From: Chara braunii
Taxonomy: Eukaryota > Streptophyta > Charophyceae > Charales > Characeae
Length of the DNA: 64,000 nucleotides
Direction of reading: 5' to 3'
Assembly: GCA_003427395.1 (NCBI GenBank)
Contig: BFEA01000004.1
Span: forward strand, 8,487,594 to 8,551,593
This document shows, piece after piece, positions 1 to 12,332 of the stretch. A program made the translations under genes and the position numbers. Within the stretch, counting starts at the first letter, position 1; each line of letters starts with the position of its first letter. The notes under the pieces are model-generated. The model did no database searches and was not told the DNA's origin. It was given only the letters and a program-made list of their open reading frames with translations.

Positions 1-159
1 AAATATAAACAAAATTCATTCTTTCATAAAATTCGAATCAAATAGTACAAATATACACAATATCATAATACAAGAATATACAGAGAATCTAAAATATTAG
101 CTTTGCTGACAACTCGTTGTAACGATTGTCTCACCTAGAGCGCAATTTTACACGGCTTT

Positions 160-1394
160 CTTGAGTGAGCCGAATCGAACTTCACTCAAGGTCAGTCGGT
201 TCGACTCAGATCCCTTCACACCTGTGTGAACCCACACTTGCTTGACCCTGTTCTTTGAATGTTCACTGAAAAGGTATAGGAAATGTGTGTTTGCGCGTGT
301 GAATGAAAGTCGGACGTGAGTTTGAACTCGTATTGTTTCCTTTTGAACTTGTTGTTTGATTTGTTGTGCACGCAGGTAGAAGGATGGTTGCAAAAAAGAT
401 TGATTATGCCTATTTGAGATTAAAAAAATGATTATCCTCTTTCTACCTTCCACCTGTCTGCTTGTGAAAGTGAAAATTGTTGTTTTGAAAAAGATTAATT
501 CAGTGAGTGTCATAAAACAAAATTGATTCAAATAAAGGAAAATAAGGTGAGACGGNTGTTGTTTTGAAAAAGATTAATTCAGTGAGTGTCATAAAACAAA
601 ATTGATTCAAATAAAGGAAAATAAGGTGAGACGGAATGACCCTTTTTATCCCGAATGACCTTATCTACTTGTATCTGTCCAAATGATTCTCGTTCTCTAT
701 CTCCTTCGATTTCTTTTCGTCTAAGTTACCCTGAACTCAGAAGAGATAAAAATAATTGAAAGCTTCTTGCAGTGGATACATCCTCTCTCTCAAAGAAGCA
801 TTTGGGGCGGGGGTTCGTTGCTTTAGGAGCCGACCCTGTTTATCGACCCAAAGTGGACCGTTCTACGGGGGGCTGCTTTGCCGATTCGGTGAAGACGGCC
901 TGACTTCTGAGATCCGAGTCGTGCTCGGACGAGGAGGAGGAGTACCCCAGACCACTTCCTAGAGCGAGAGGCATGCAACACCTCAAGCAATGCTCGTGAT
1001 CAAGAATCATCCGCAAAACATCATGTCATCCAAGAAGATTGAGAAATGTATGGAGACGGGTGTGTGCTTATTCAATCTTATGTCGGCAGTAGGATGGAAT
1101 GAATAACTTGGCAGCGCATCTCTTCAAGTCAAAACTAAGATAGACCGACTACATTGAGGTTATTGTTGAAAGTCAACTCCTTGTTGGCGGCTCTATGATT
1201 TTTTGTGGAATTCAACTTGGGGTGGTCGGAATTTATTTTGATATTGTGTTATTGAATGTATCTAATGATGATTTAGATTTGTTCGGTTATCATTTCAGAT
1301 TGGATATATGTTCATGTCGACTACGGTCGATTTTTTTTTTTTTTTGTAACTATGTGTGGTTGTTATGTCTTTCTTTTTAACTGGTGACCAAAGG
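160..1394 (+). repeat. Upstream part of 1.7-kb repeat unit, copy 1
   Basis: This stretch is collinear with 22801-23990. Shared landmarks include an opening hairpin (TTGAGTGA near 164 against TCACTCAA near 183), a block with CTTCACACCTGTGTG, the segment around 790-1010 (GGGGCGGGGGTTCGTTGCTT; GATTCGGTGAAGACGGC; ACCCCAGACCACTTCCTAGAG) and a block near 1170 ending in TCCTTGTTGGCGGC. The short open frames differ between the copies and do not look coding. It runs directly into the structured RNA at 1384. It is probably the long non-coding 5' part of one transposable unit; no function is known. Confidence 0.7.
478..634. repeat. 78-bp perfect duplication flanking a single N
   Basis: Positions 478-555 and 557-634 read the same, separated by one N at 556. 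Copy 2 of the repeat (near 23140-23220) has this sequence only once. The likeliest explanation is an assembly join between overlapping contigs that was not collapsed, rather than a biological repeat. Confidence 0.8.
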
Positions 1395-1896
1395 GACTAG
1401 GATTTGAGGGGTTTCACACTTGGTTGAGACCGTCCTAGTCGACCAGTGTGCGCTTCGTACTTAGGAGATCAGCGCTCTAAGGAACGGACGACGTCCGGGT
1501 TCAATAGACGTTTTAATTGCCCGTACCTATACTACAGCGAGCGAACAAACGCCATCGGCTGACCCACCTCTGCAACTGCATGTAAAAGCTTTCGCACATG
1601 GGTCAGTAGCCCGGTAGGGATACGCCTTTAAGGGTGGTGACAACCCCTTAGGGAAGGAAAGCTTATGCCCCATGGGAACCTATCCTGTCGTAGGGGACCG
1701 CGAGATGTACAGCTGGCGCCCCCGGCTAGAGCGGCGAAGGGACGACGCGACCACGACCGTCTCGACGGTCGGCGAGATTAATTAAGCGTTATTCTCAAGT
1801 TGTCCCTATGGTTTCTATTTAAACTCCTGTGTGACATGATCGGGAGGGCTCCCGCCTCTTCGCGAGAAAAAGCGGGGGCCGATGCGCTCGACAGCG
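1384..1896 (+). ncRNA. Structured RNA element, copy 1
   Basis: Predicted helices: H1 GACTAGGA (1395-1402) with TCCTAGTC (1433-1440), capped by GGTTTC/GAGACC; H2 CTGACCCA (1559-1566) with TGGGTCAG (1599-1606); H3 around 1626-1653, including two U-G pairs, closing a loop with GTGACAA; H4 GGGACGAC (1739-1746) with GTTGTCCC (1799-1806), containing the inner hairpin GACCGT/ACGGTC; H5 CCCGG (1721-1725) with the TCGGG at 1840-1844; H6 a 9-bp stem GGCTCCCGC/GCGGGGGCC near 1848-1880. The 3' end carries CCGATGCGCTCGACA, shared by all copies. The wobble pairs favour plus-strand RNA. No reverse transcriptase follows it, so this is a solo copy. The family is not one I recognise. Confidence 0.7.
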
Positions 1897-3581
1897 TAAC
1901 AATTCTAAACAACATTTTTTATTTTTTTGGGACGGGGAGGGGGCGGAGGGGGCTCATCGAAGTTGCCACATATTTATCGTATATAATGTTCAAGCGTTTT
2001 ATTTGTTATATTCGTATACAATGCCCCTGCGTTATTTTTTGGTGAAGACGATAGTTTTCTAATATCATCGAACTATATCTTTAACCAAAGGAAAAAATAA
2101 AAGTTTGCATTTTTATTGTGGTTTGTCTTTTTTTTTTTTTTTTACATTTTTTATGAGAGTGATGTCATTTCATGAGAATTAGTATGATGATTTGGAGCGC
2201 TCATTATAAATGTTTGTAAGAAAATTCTAACTAAAAATATGAAGGCACATACATACATACACATATTGAGTAACCAACAAAGTTAAATTATGATTATTGT
2301 TTTTAATATTATACTGATGGTCATGGAAATACCATCATTTGCTTTATGATATTTCATTGATGAGATAGTAAATCATGCAATTACTATTAAAGTGATTTAT
2401 TAAGAAATAACATCTTTTTATTTACGTAAAGTTTGTTATTTATTGATAAGTATATAATTTGTTTAAATTGCTATATATTATTGGTAAATACTAATTTACA
2501 AAACAATCAAACAATTTTGAAATTTGTCAGTGACTACATTTTATTTCAGATGAAGTAAATCACGTACGTAATTAATTTATACACCCTTCAAATTCACAAA
2601 TGTCATTAATTAAATAAAATCACAAACGTATTGACTTTCTTACCAATCTTTTTTTTCATAAATAATACTCTCTACCTCAAAGCTCGGGTTGCACTTCATC
2701 AAAATACAAGTACTTGACCTATCAATTTGTACAAAGGGGGATTAAGTAATGAAGGTGCGTGAAGGTAGATACAAACTAACGTAAAGTATAGTTGTGAATT
2801 CTAATGGTCAAGCGTACTTTGTGAGAGATCTAAACATAAACGAGTATTTTACTACAGTCTATCAGTTTAACTCTTTGGGTGAATTTATTATTATGAAAAA
2901 ATATTGTATCAATATATTAATATTAAAAATTAGTTTAATCCAATCTAACAGCCCATGGGTAAAGAAGTATATCAACAAAATAATATCATACGACATAAAA
3001 AACTACAAAGCACCGCCAAATATCTAGATACATTTTATTTATCTCGATATGCATGTCATACTCTTTATTTTGTCCAAACATGTAGGTCATATAATGTTAT
3101 TGTCTTCCCCCGAATACGACGCACCCTCATTTTGATAACACTAGGATGAAAAAATAACTTGTATACATTCAAGGAGCGTTATGTTCACATTAAAACTGAT
3201 GAAGGAGTTTCTCTCTTATTTGCTAGACCAGCAAAAGAATATAAAATCGATTTGATCAATGATTTAGAGTCTTCTTTGTCTTTACAAACTTTGTATATGA
3301 AAAGATGCTTTCATGTTGAAATTTCCTATTATACTCCTTATGAAGATGGTCGGGAAGATGATACAAGGTAAAATTCGTTGAAGCATATCCACGATAAAAA
3401 AATAAATGAAAAGATGTATGAAAAATAAAACATATTGTCGATAAAGACAATACAAATAACTTTTGACTGTATATTATTTCTGAATTCATAACACATCTGT
3501 CATATATATATATATATAACAGCCCCTCGTTGTCCTCTTCTCTGTCTCTGCCTACGGTTTACCAGACAATTATATTTGTAA

Positions 3582-3616
<35 letters not shown>

Positions 3617-3642
3617 TAGATAGATAGATAGATATATAGATA
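1897..3642. other. AT-rich DNA without a recognisable gene
   Basis: Mostly AT-rich sequence with homopolymer T runs, (TACA) repeats near 2250 and TA/GATA microsatellites at about 3500-3520 and 3585-3635. Short open frames show no family resemblance. Confidence 0.6.
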
Positions 3643-4331
3643 CAGGGTTGCCGGCGTTCGGGACGGGCCGAACACCCGAACCCGAACGCCCGAACCTTCA
3701 GGACCCCCTCTCGAGGCGTTCGGCCGTTCGGCCGAACGCGGACAAAAAAAAAAAAAAACAAAAAAACAAAAAAGTTTCCAAATAATCTGAAAAAAACATA
3801 TGTGATGGAGAAGAATAAACTAAACAACATTTGCCTCAACAGTTCATACGAATTCGTTACCCAATTTGAAATAAAAATCAAATACGAAAAATAAATAATA
3901 TTAATGAAAATAAGAAAAAATAAAACGAGAACGAAATTATTGTGTGGACGAGCACGTTTTTGGCACTGCCATCTTTGGCGATTTTTCATTTTGTTTTGGC
4001 TTTGTCAAATGCCATGAAATTTTATACATATATATCTTACATAATAGAGAACCTATAAATAAATTAAAAAATAATAATAATGTTTTTCATGCCTCGAAAT
4101 GAAGGGAAAACAAAAAGTGAAAAGAGAAAAAAACCAAACTAGTAAGTGGGCAAGCAAGTTTTGACACCACTGTCTTTGCGGATTTTTCATTATTTTTTGG
4201 CTTCACAGAATGCCTTGAAAATTAACAGGCACGTAGCTTACAGAACAAATAACTCACAAAAAACAATTCAAGAAAAAATAATAATTGTAAGTCACCAAAA
4301 TATGTTTTTGCGGGGTCCGGCCTGACAACCC

Positions 4332-4333
<2 letters not shown>
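3643..4333. mobile_element. hAT-like non-autonomous element A
   Basis: The ends are CAGGGTTG (3643) and CAACCCTG (to 4333), an inverted terminal pair of the CAGGG type seen in hAT transposons. Inside the left end is a GC-rich block dense in CCCGAAC and GGCCGAACG that also occurs in element B. The body holds two copies of a motif with GTTTTTGGCAC/CTTTGGCGATTTTTCATT (near 3955 and 4165). The element is 691 bp with no transposase. The flanks are TATAGATA and CATATATA, so a target duplication is only partly readable inside the microsatellite. Assignment to hAT rests on the termini and on the sister element. Confidence 0.6.

Positions 4334-4334
<1 letters not shown>

Positions 4335-4395
<61 letters not shown>
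4335..4395. repeat. (TA)n microsatellite
   Basis: About 60 bp of uninterrupted TA dinucleotide abutting the right end of hAT-like element A. The element probably inserted into this TA tract, since TA repeats also lie on its left side. Confidence 0.95.
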
Positions 4396-4399
<4 letters not shown>

Positions 4400-4586
4400 C
4401 AAGATAAATCTGTTACCCCGAGAATATCCGTAGAATTGACATTGCGGATACGTCATGCTACTTAGATACAAAACAAATAGTTATTTTATACTGTTACACG
4501 ACCGCCTCGCTGAGTCTTCGAATGAATTATTATCATCTGAATACTAAGAGGTCCAATACCACAGAGTTCAATTATTTTGTCATGAT

Positions 4587-5327
4587 CAGGGTCACCAGCC
4601 CGTACGTACGGAGATCCGTACGTACGGACGTTCGAGGTCCCGTACGGGGTCCGAACCCGACGGAGTTCGGCCCCCGCCAAAAATGATTTCGGGGCCTCAA
4701 AATAATAATTTTTTTTCTGAATTGTTTTTTGTGAGTTCTCTATGACATGAGGTACATGCCTGTAAATTTTCAAGTCATTTGGCTAAGCCAAGTAAAAATT
4801 AAAAATCACCAAAGACGGCGGTGTCAAAACGTGCTCGCCCACGCATTTTTTCACTTTTTACTTTTTGTTTTCACTTTAGTTCGGGGCCTAAACAATTTTA
4901 TTATTTTTTTAAACTTTTTTAGTGCATTTTGCATTATGTGAAGTACACATCTGTAAATTTTCAAGGCATTTAGCTATGGCCAAAAAAAAATGAAAAATCG
5001 CCAAAGATGGCGGTGTCGAAAACATTATCGCGCACTCACTAAATTTAATTCTCTTTTTATTTTTATTTATTTTTACTATTAGTATTTATTTTTCGTATTT
5101 TATTTTTATTTCAAATTTGGTAAGGAATTCAGATGTAATGCTCAGGCAAATCTTATTTAATTTATTTTTCTCCATAACATATCGTTTTTTCAGATGTTTT
5201 TTATGACCTTTTTTTTTTTTTTTGGGTCCGCGTTCGGCCTGAACGGCCAAACGCATCCCCAAGGGGTCCCATACGTTCGGGCGTTCGGGTTTGGGCGTTC
5301 GGCCCGTCCCGAACGCCGGTTACCCTG
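4587..5327. mobile_element. hAT-like non-autonomous element B with 8-bp target duplication
   Basis: It begins CAGGGTCACC and ends GGTTACCCTG, and is flanked on both sides by the same 8 bp, GTCATGAT (4579-4586 and 5328-5335). An 8-bp target duplication with CAGGG termini is the hAT signature. The subterminal block at 5225-5320, rich in CGTTCGG/CCGAACG, is the reverse complement of the left end of element A, and the internal 'TGGCGATTTTTCATT' motif appears twice inverted (near 4800 and 4990), so B is the same family in opposite orientation. At 741 bp it has no transposase frame and would need enzyme from elsewhere. Confidence 0.8.
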
Positions 5328-5636
5328 GTCATGATAATAATTGCAGAATTTACTACCTCATCCATAAAATATTAAGGTGTAGTGTAACATGCTAGCGAAT
5401 TTGCTTGGGGTTCAAAGGGTCACAAGTTTACATTTTGTCACCTTTCGTTAAAATCAATATCAATTGACATAAAAATCGATTTCACTATATACCTCATTGT
5501 GTGGAACACGCATGAAATATATATGGAGACTGAAATTATAAACTCATTATGAGGACCATAACTTGTTGTGAAGGTTAAATAATTTAAATATGATGAATTG
5601 TATTGTAAATCCGCAAGTAATGGTTCAAATTTGTCT

Positions 5637-5770
5637 TCAGCCTACTTACTCGACAAGTTAAACAAGTTTCATAAGTTTATTACGAGATTGATATTACTTG
5701 TTTATGTCTTAACCTTCTTACTCGACAAGTTCAACAAGTTTCATAAGCTTCTTACGAGATTGATGTTACT
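5637..5770. repeat. Tandem duplication, about 67 bp x 2
   Basis: Two adjacent copies of a unit containing CTTACTCGACAAGTT, CAAGTTTCATAAG and TTACGAGATTGAT, differing at a handful of positions. No coding sense seen. Confidence 0.8.
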
Positions 5771-8700
5771 TGTTTAAAATTGGATTCAAACTACTGGTAT
5801 AAATATTTAAAGTAATTTCTTGTAATTGTCCGAGTTGCCTAAAAAAAATAATATTAAACTAAGTTTATATTAAATTAAGTTAATATTAAACTAAGTTAAT
5901 ATATTCAATTAAAAAAATATATTAAAAAGTAATATAAATATTATTAAGTACAAAATATATTTTTAGTCATTTCACACCATTGTTTTTTATTAATTAAAAT
6001 GTAAACTAGATATTATAATTAGATATTAACTACATGTTTAATGTTGAACTATTTTTTGAAATAAATATAAAATTTAATATTTGAAAAATTTATAGTTCAT
6101 CCTTTTAATCGATCGTTTTAGTTGATTTCGTCAAGGCGGTTTGTGTTTTGAAAATGTAGTGGAATGTGCAAAACCACATATTGGTTTACTTCGCAAAAAT
6201 AAAAAAATAATATAGAACTTATATATAAGTTTTGTTATGAAAGATCTCATTTTTCACTATCCGATTAGCTAAATTATAAAAAAATAGTATCAAGACATGA
6301 GTGAAAAATCAATGTATTTTGACACATGATGCAATCCTCATCAAGTTTGTTTTAAATGTCTTTTGATTCACTATTGTGAAAAACATTTTAAGTCTTTGTA
6401 ATAAGTTTGCTTATGGACCGATTTTCTAGATGCATAAAAAAAAAGAACAAAAATATTGCAAAGACTACCCAATGTACTAAATCGTGTAGTGAAATAGCTT
6501 AGCCGACATCTTCATAGCTATGCAGACATCAAAGAGTCTTTCTGGACTATATGCAAGTTTTCTCTCATTCAACTCTTACAGATGGTTCTGAATAAAATCA
6601 CAACTTTCACTAACGTTGAAAAATTTGAGGGACTGGTAGCACAAGTTTGTAAGACCTACTTGTAGCATAGTGTGATGAACCGACTTTGTGACCAAAATTA
6701 AAAATGCATTGGATTGCTGTCGGAATTTATTTCATAGTTTTTTTTTTTTTTTTTTTTTTTAAAGATCACTATCAATTCTACGGGTCTTGCAATTTTCATA
6801 TTTTCTAACTCGTTCTTCGGAGCATCAAAAATCGTTGAAGGTTTAGTATTTTCTCATTCACTATCACGTGGTGAAGTGGAAAAAATAAAAAATGTGTCGA
6901 ATCAATTTGACAATTAATTTCACTTTTTTTTTTTTTTTTTGATATCTTTCTTCAAATGATCACATGATTTTATTTTTTGAATTTTTATTTTTATTATTAT
7001 TATTGTTATTTTTAAAACAGAACCTCTCGATTCTGACTTCTGCCATTTTGGGCAGCAACAGTCCGGTTCCTATTCCCTCGACAAGTTAAGGTTGAATACA
7101 GTAGTCAAACACACACGTATTCTTGCCCATTCTGGTTGGGAGGTCCGATTGAACGACATTGATTACAACCTTTGGGAAGGATGTACCACCCTTCAACCCT
7201 GCCTAAGTTAGCCGACATCACTCAGGTTCTGACTGTTGTAGGTATGCTGATCTCTATGTACCCTGAATGGGGTGCGTGACTTGTATATGGTGGTTTGACC
7301 AACTTGCTTCTCTTAGCTACTTTGCTGTCTGATCCGGATTTAAGTGTTGGAGATGCTTGTCTGCTTCGTATACTGATTGATTTACTATATGGGTGAGGTT
7401 ATGGAGTTATGGCGTTATATGCTGCTGAAGGTGGGTTTTGATGTATATTTCATAAACCCTAAGCCGTATTCTTTTGTCTTTCTCTCTTCCTATCTATTTT
7501 CTTAATTTGCAACAGACTTGTACTTTTCTCTATTTGGAGCGTCCCTCCTGAGTTGCCCTAGGTTGTTAGCCTATTGCTTAGGTCCCTCGCTTGTGACTTG
7601 TGTTTTTTTATGGTGTGACATCCTATCGGACTGTCTCTGATGATTCTTTGGACCTGGGAACTATCTACCTTTTCAATTTCATAGGATGTATACCTACTGC
7701 TTGTATCGCTAATTAACCACTTAGTAACCTATATCAATTCATCTTTCTTCTCAAGTATTGACCTTCGTAAGGTTGTTCTATATACTGTCTTTAGTTTGCC
7801 TATTCTGTATCTGTATTATTCCTGAGTTTTATCTTGTAGTTAGAATATATCTATCTCTGAATGACTGTGCTTTCTTGTATTATCGTGTTCACTGGGGTTG
7901 GACTAGTTGGGCATTTCCTTGTATTCTCCATATGGTGGACTAGTGTGAGAGTATGTTGGCTTCTCGGGACTCGGGGATAATGTTTACCGAGGTGACTTGC
8001 CGATGGAGTCTTGGTGGGAATTATTCCCATAATTTGGATACTATACGATCACATGACCTAATCTACAAAAGTTCAAATTCTAAGCCTTTTTTTTTTTTTT
8101 TTTTTTAAGCAAGAAGAATCGTTAAAATTGACGTTTTAAAATTGCGGATTTGGACCCTCCAGGACTTCAAGTTGCTAGTCATCGTCCCTTAACGAAACCC
8201 ACTCTGTATAACAAACAAAAATGACTTTTCAACATCGAGGGGAGTGATGGTTTAATATCATAATTAAATTAGCAACGAACATAAAAAATTACAACCAAAT
8301 AATAAAAAAATAAATCGTTGTAGTAAATCGGTTGTTAAACCGACCTAGCCATCAATGGTAAAGGGCGCGACCTTTAAGTTTTTATAAGCGGGTTTTAGAA
8401 GATACGATTAAAGTTTAAAAATTGTTGAGAGAAAAAAATGTTTGTCGCAAATATTGCAACTTTGTAAAGTTTGTCTCAAACGTATCCTTCCTTATATATT
8501 ATTATGAACTTATCCATGATAATTGTGGACAACCTATCCATGAGTCATCGGTTCTTAAAATTTAGTCAGCAATTTATCGTGGGTCTATCAATTGGTTCTT
8601 AATAAAATATAAAGAAAAACAATTGATCGTGAGCCTATCCACAATTAGATAAGACGGGGCGACAATGGATAGGCTCATGACTAATTGGTTCCAAAACTTT

Positions 8701-9075
8701 AATCAGCAATTGCAAGCTAGTTAATTTGAGTAACGTTCCTCGTCTTATCTAAATAGAAGTTTCATATTCAAAATCATTCAAAAGACCTCACTATGGTATT
8801 AGACTAAGTCAATCTACAAAGCTAGACGGTTTGTGGACAACCTCACACCCCATGCTGCTTTGTAATCAGAGTTCTAAGCATGTCATAAATCGTGTTACAA
8901 CGGTTGAAAAAAAAAAGAAAAAAATGTTTGATCAGAATTCCATGTACAAACTCTAAACTTCATGTATTAGTCTCCTTACAATTTATAGGAAGAAAAGAAA
9001 GGGAGAGGTTGTATTCAACAATAAGTTCATATTCATACTATTACACTTGGGTTTCTGTTTTTTTTTAATTTCGAT
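5771..9075. other. AT-rich intergenic DNA
   Basis: No gene is supported. Long T runs occur near 6740, 6925 and 8090. A less AT-rich island at about 7020-8030 has several short open frames with no recognisable domain and could be an old transposon relic. Confidence 0.5.
8630..8677. repeat. 12-bp inverted repeat
   Basis: TGAGCCTATCCA at 8630-8641 pairs perfectly with TGGATAGGCTCA at 8666-8677 across a 24-nt spacer. Related CTATCCATGA words occur just upstream (near 8510 and 8540), so this is part of a locally duplicated palindromic patch. Confidence 0.6.
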
Positions 9076-9463
<388 letters not shown>

Positions 9464-11040
9464 CTGCAAAACTAAAAATATAGGGTAAACCATCTTTAAC
9501 AGACATTTTTTTTATCACTAACAGAAAAAATTCTCATAACTAAATAATCATTTTGTAGTAAAATTACATTTTAAATTTTAAATTTTCATTCCATCTTTAA
9601 AAATGTCATTCAAATTTAAAATTTTTCAGTCGTACTTAAAAAATTTTATTCCAAGAATGGGGTATTCCTTCTTATATTGAACTGCATGCTAGAGATGGAA
9701 TGAAAGTGTGGATGACTTTATAAAATATTTTAATTGGACCGTCATTTTTAAATTGGACGAATATCGGAATGATAATTTATCAATATGAACGATTTTTGTT
9801 TTTATAGAATATTTTCTCAACTTTAATTTCTCGTGGGAATTTATTTGTTGACCATATAAGTGAAGCCACGACATTGACAACGATTCTCTCGTCTAAGTCA
9901 AAGCACAACACATTGACCATAGTAGCTTATGAGATAAAATTTAACTTTTTGCAAGACGATAAAACAAAATACAGAGAAGTAGTTTTGACGGCAATAAAGC
10001 CATCACACATATAGTGTGAGAAAACAAATTATTTGAAAAGTTGTATGGATTATTGATTTTACACTCAATCTCTCTCAACCATCTCATTCACATACATGCT
10101 GCTTAGTTGTTGGAAAAATATGGCAAGTCCTTAACAATGAGTGATTTTTTGACAAGTGTTGAAAAAGTTCAAGGTAACGGATGTGAGTACATTATTGTAC
10201 TTGTTATCTAATAATCAGTCACTTGCTAAACAAACAATCATAAAATCTCACTATAATCTAGCACAAAAAATAGAAAAATAAATTATGCAAGCTAAACACG
10301 ATGTGACTCTAATTAACACATGAATCACAAACTCAACAAACAAAGGTTATCGAATACTGGTTTGAGTACTTCCTATAGGGAACAGAACATACTATCGGAC
10401 CCCCTCTAAAGATATTCAAGCTGATGACTCACATTTCTTCCACCTCTGCCAATTCTGACATTATGTCGCCATATGTTGCATATCCAGAGTGACATTGTGG
10501 TCGTGATTGGCTTGATCAACATGTTAAATCCACATAAGTTATTACAGTCCATCAAAATGAACATAGCAATAATGCTTATTTCAACGTTATCATGCTATCA
10601 ATTTTTAGCGAATTAATTATCTATGGTCATTTAAAAGAAGTCCAGTTAAAACCCTCAAAGAAACATATCAAATCTCAGGGCTAAGGCATTCAAGTTGAGG
10701 TACATGTGTAAGCAAAGTTGTGTCGTGAGCCGACGAGTCGACGATCAACCAACCGACCTGTTATCAATGATAACATTCAATGATAACAGAAGATGATCTT
10801 CGTGAGACTAAGCTGAATCTATCCCAGATCCTAAATCGAAAATCTAAAGAAGACTTGTATCATAAGACATGTCAATTCCCAAGCTAAATCATCCGTGTGT
10901 GAGGAATAAACCTCCATAGCACCTTCTCATTCAAGGTTCTCCTGATAACCAAACTTAACCTAGCTCTATGCCACTGCACAAAGCAAGGTAGACCTACGAC
11001 ATAATTTTCCCTATACAGGTTGGATCGCTAGAATTGCCAC
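9464..11040. other. AT-rich DNA, no gene supported
   Basis: Contains several short reading frames on both strands (for example around 9690-9890 on the minus strand) but none with a recognisable domain or clear exon borders. Composition shifts towards balanced base content after about 10400. Confidence 0.5.
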
Positions 11041-11385
11041 CTGTCAAAATATAATTTAACTTCCTTAAACTTTAAAAAATTTCGGCAGCGCTTCCTCTAG
11101 GAAAAGTGCATTTCCAGAATTTATATTAACCCGAATATGAAAACAGGAATGATCTTCAACTTTCCAAAGTCAAATTTTGTCTAACTCCCTGAATTAGCAA
11201 AACTTTGGGCAACACTCCGTTTTGAAAATGAGACTTTCCAGATTTTTACTAAGCCATATATAAAGATTAGACAAGTTGAACTTTGAAAAGTCAAATTTTG
11301 ACCAACTCCTTGGATTTGCAGAAATTTCGGCAGCGCTTCCCGGAGAGAAAGTAGCTTACCAAAATTTATACAAAGCCAAGTATAA
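11041..11385. repeat. Three degenerate copies of an LTR-like module
   Basis: The words AACTCC(T/C)T, TTTCGGCAGCGCTTCC and AAAGTCAAATTTTG recur at spacings of about 120 bp (near 11050, 11170 and 11300); the middle copy is altered to TTTGGGCAACACTCC. Similar 'TTCGGCAG' modules are familiar to me from LTRs of plant Ty3/gypsy elements, so this may be a piece of an LTR. That link is inference. Confidence 0.5.
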
Positions 11386-11663
11386 CAAATGATCCCAGAA
11401 AATGAAAAAATCGACCTAAGTAAAAAAAACTTAGCTAAAAAAATATAGGAATTGAAACTAACTCATATGACCTTAGCACGTGGCGAGCATCTAAAACAAC
11501 TACCTATCAAACTGAAACTCAGACTAAGTAGTAGTCACACCCAGTCTCATGCATTCCAAATCACCGAAGTAAGTACTCTCACCATCCCAAAGTCAATTTA
11601 ACAAACACTAGTTCATAGTCTCGCAATGATTTATCCCTTTGTACCCAACTTACATAGGACATA

Positions 11664-12332
11664 AAGCTAGACCACCCAAACTTATGGAACATGTCTAGCT
11701 TAACCATTGAGTAAACACAAACACAGGGCACAACAACTTTTCTCTTCCTTGGGCAAATGACTAGGCCACCCTAGTCGCCCTAAACTATTTAAGTATCCCA
11801 ACTTTATATAATTATCTGCACTTAGTCTTTTGAGGTAGCATATAACTGAACCGATCATCTTTAGCTCAAGATCAGTCTGCCCCTTCGTACCACAAATTTA
11901 TTCTTAATTAATACTCTTTTCAGTTTGTGATAGGTTATAGTCAGACCACCCAAATTTATGGAACCCTGTCTGACTAGCCTTTTCATAAGTAAAATAATAG
12001 TAGAGTATAACCAAGTTATAACCTCTCGGTTCTAGCATGTGTGTGGCATTGGACCAAGACCACCCAAACTTATGGGAACCTGTTTGGTCCTCTGCCGAAT
12101 TCTTTTTCTTAAAGGCAAAGCAAGAAGAGGTTGAACCACCCAAACTTATGGAACATGCTCAGACCTCCTCGTTCAGAACCAAAAAAAATTGAGGAAACCC
12201 CAAAGTAAACAAGGCGAGCAAACCTCCCAAACTTATGAAACATGCTTGGTCCCTGAAAAGTCAATCACAGCCAGCCCCAACAAGTCAAAGCAACCAGACC
12301 ACCCAAACTTATGGGAACCTGTCTGACCCTTC
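11664..12332 (+). repeat. Array of six palindromic motifs with a conserved core
   Basis: A core close to ACCACCCAAACTTATGGAAC occurs near 11671, 11945, 12060, 12135, 12225 and 12299. The flanks differ between copies but can pair across the core: CTAGAC/GTCTAG at 11667, TAGTCAGAC/GTCTGACTA at 11938/11968, GGACCAA-AC/GTTTGGTCC at 12051/12082 and GAGGT-TGA/TCA-ACCTC at 12127/12159. So the stems change while complementarity is kept, strongly in four copies and weakly in two. Comparable core motifs are known to me from LTRs of plant Ty3/gypsy elements. They could act as DNA palindromes or as RNA hairpins. Confidence 0.7.

Noticed and set aside
1441-1475. Hammerhead-like word on the minus strand (GCGCTGATCTCC...GAAGCGC)
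   Set aside because: The core CUGAUGA and GAAA boxes are not intact in any copy and the three-way junction cannot be drawn.
1681-1760. Resemblance of CTGGCGC...CCGGCT...GGCGAA to HDV-like ribozyme words
   Set aside because: The order of helices does not allow the nested double pseudoknot: the candidate P1 strand and P2 closure are missing, and the covarying helices found give a different fold.
11664-12332. Regularly repeated palindromes taken as a CRISPR array
   Set aside because: Spacing is irregular (75-275 bp), repeats are degenerate with copy-specific stems, and the genome is eukaryotic.
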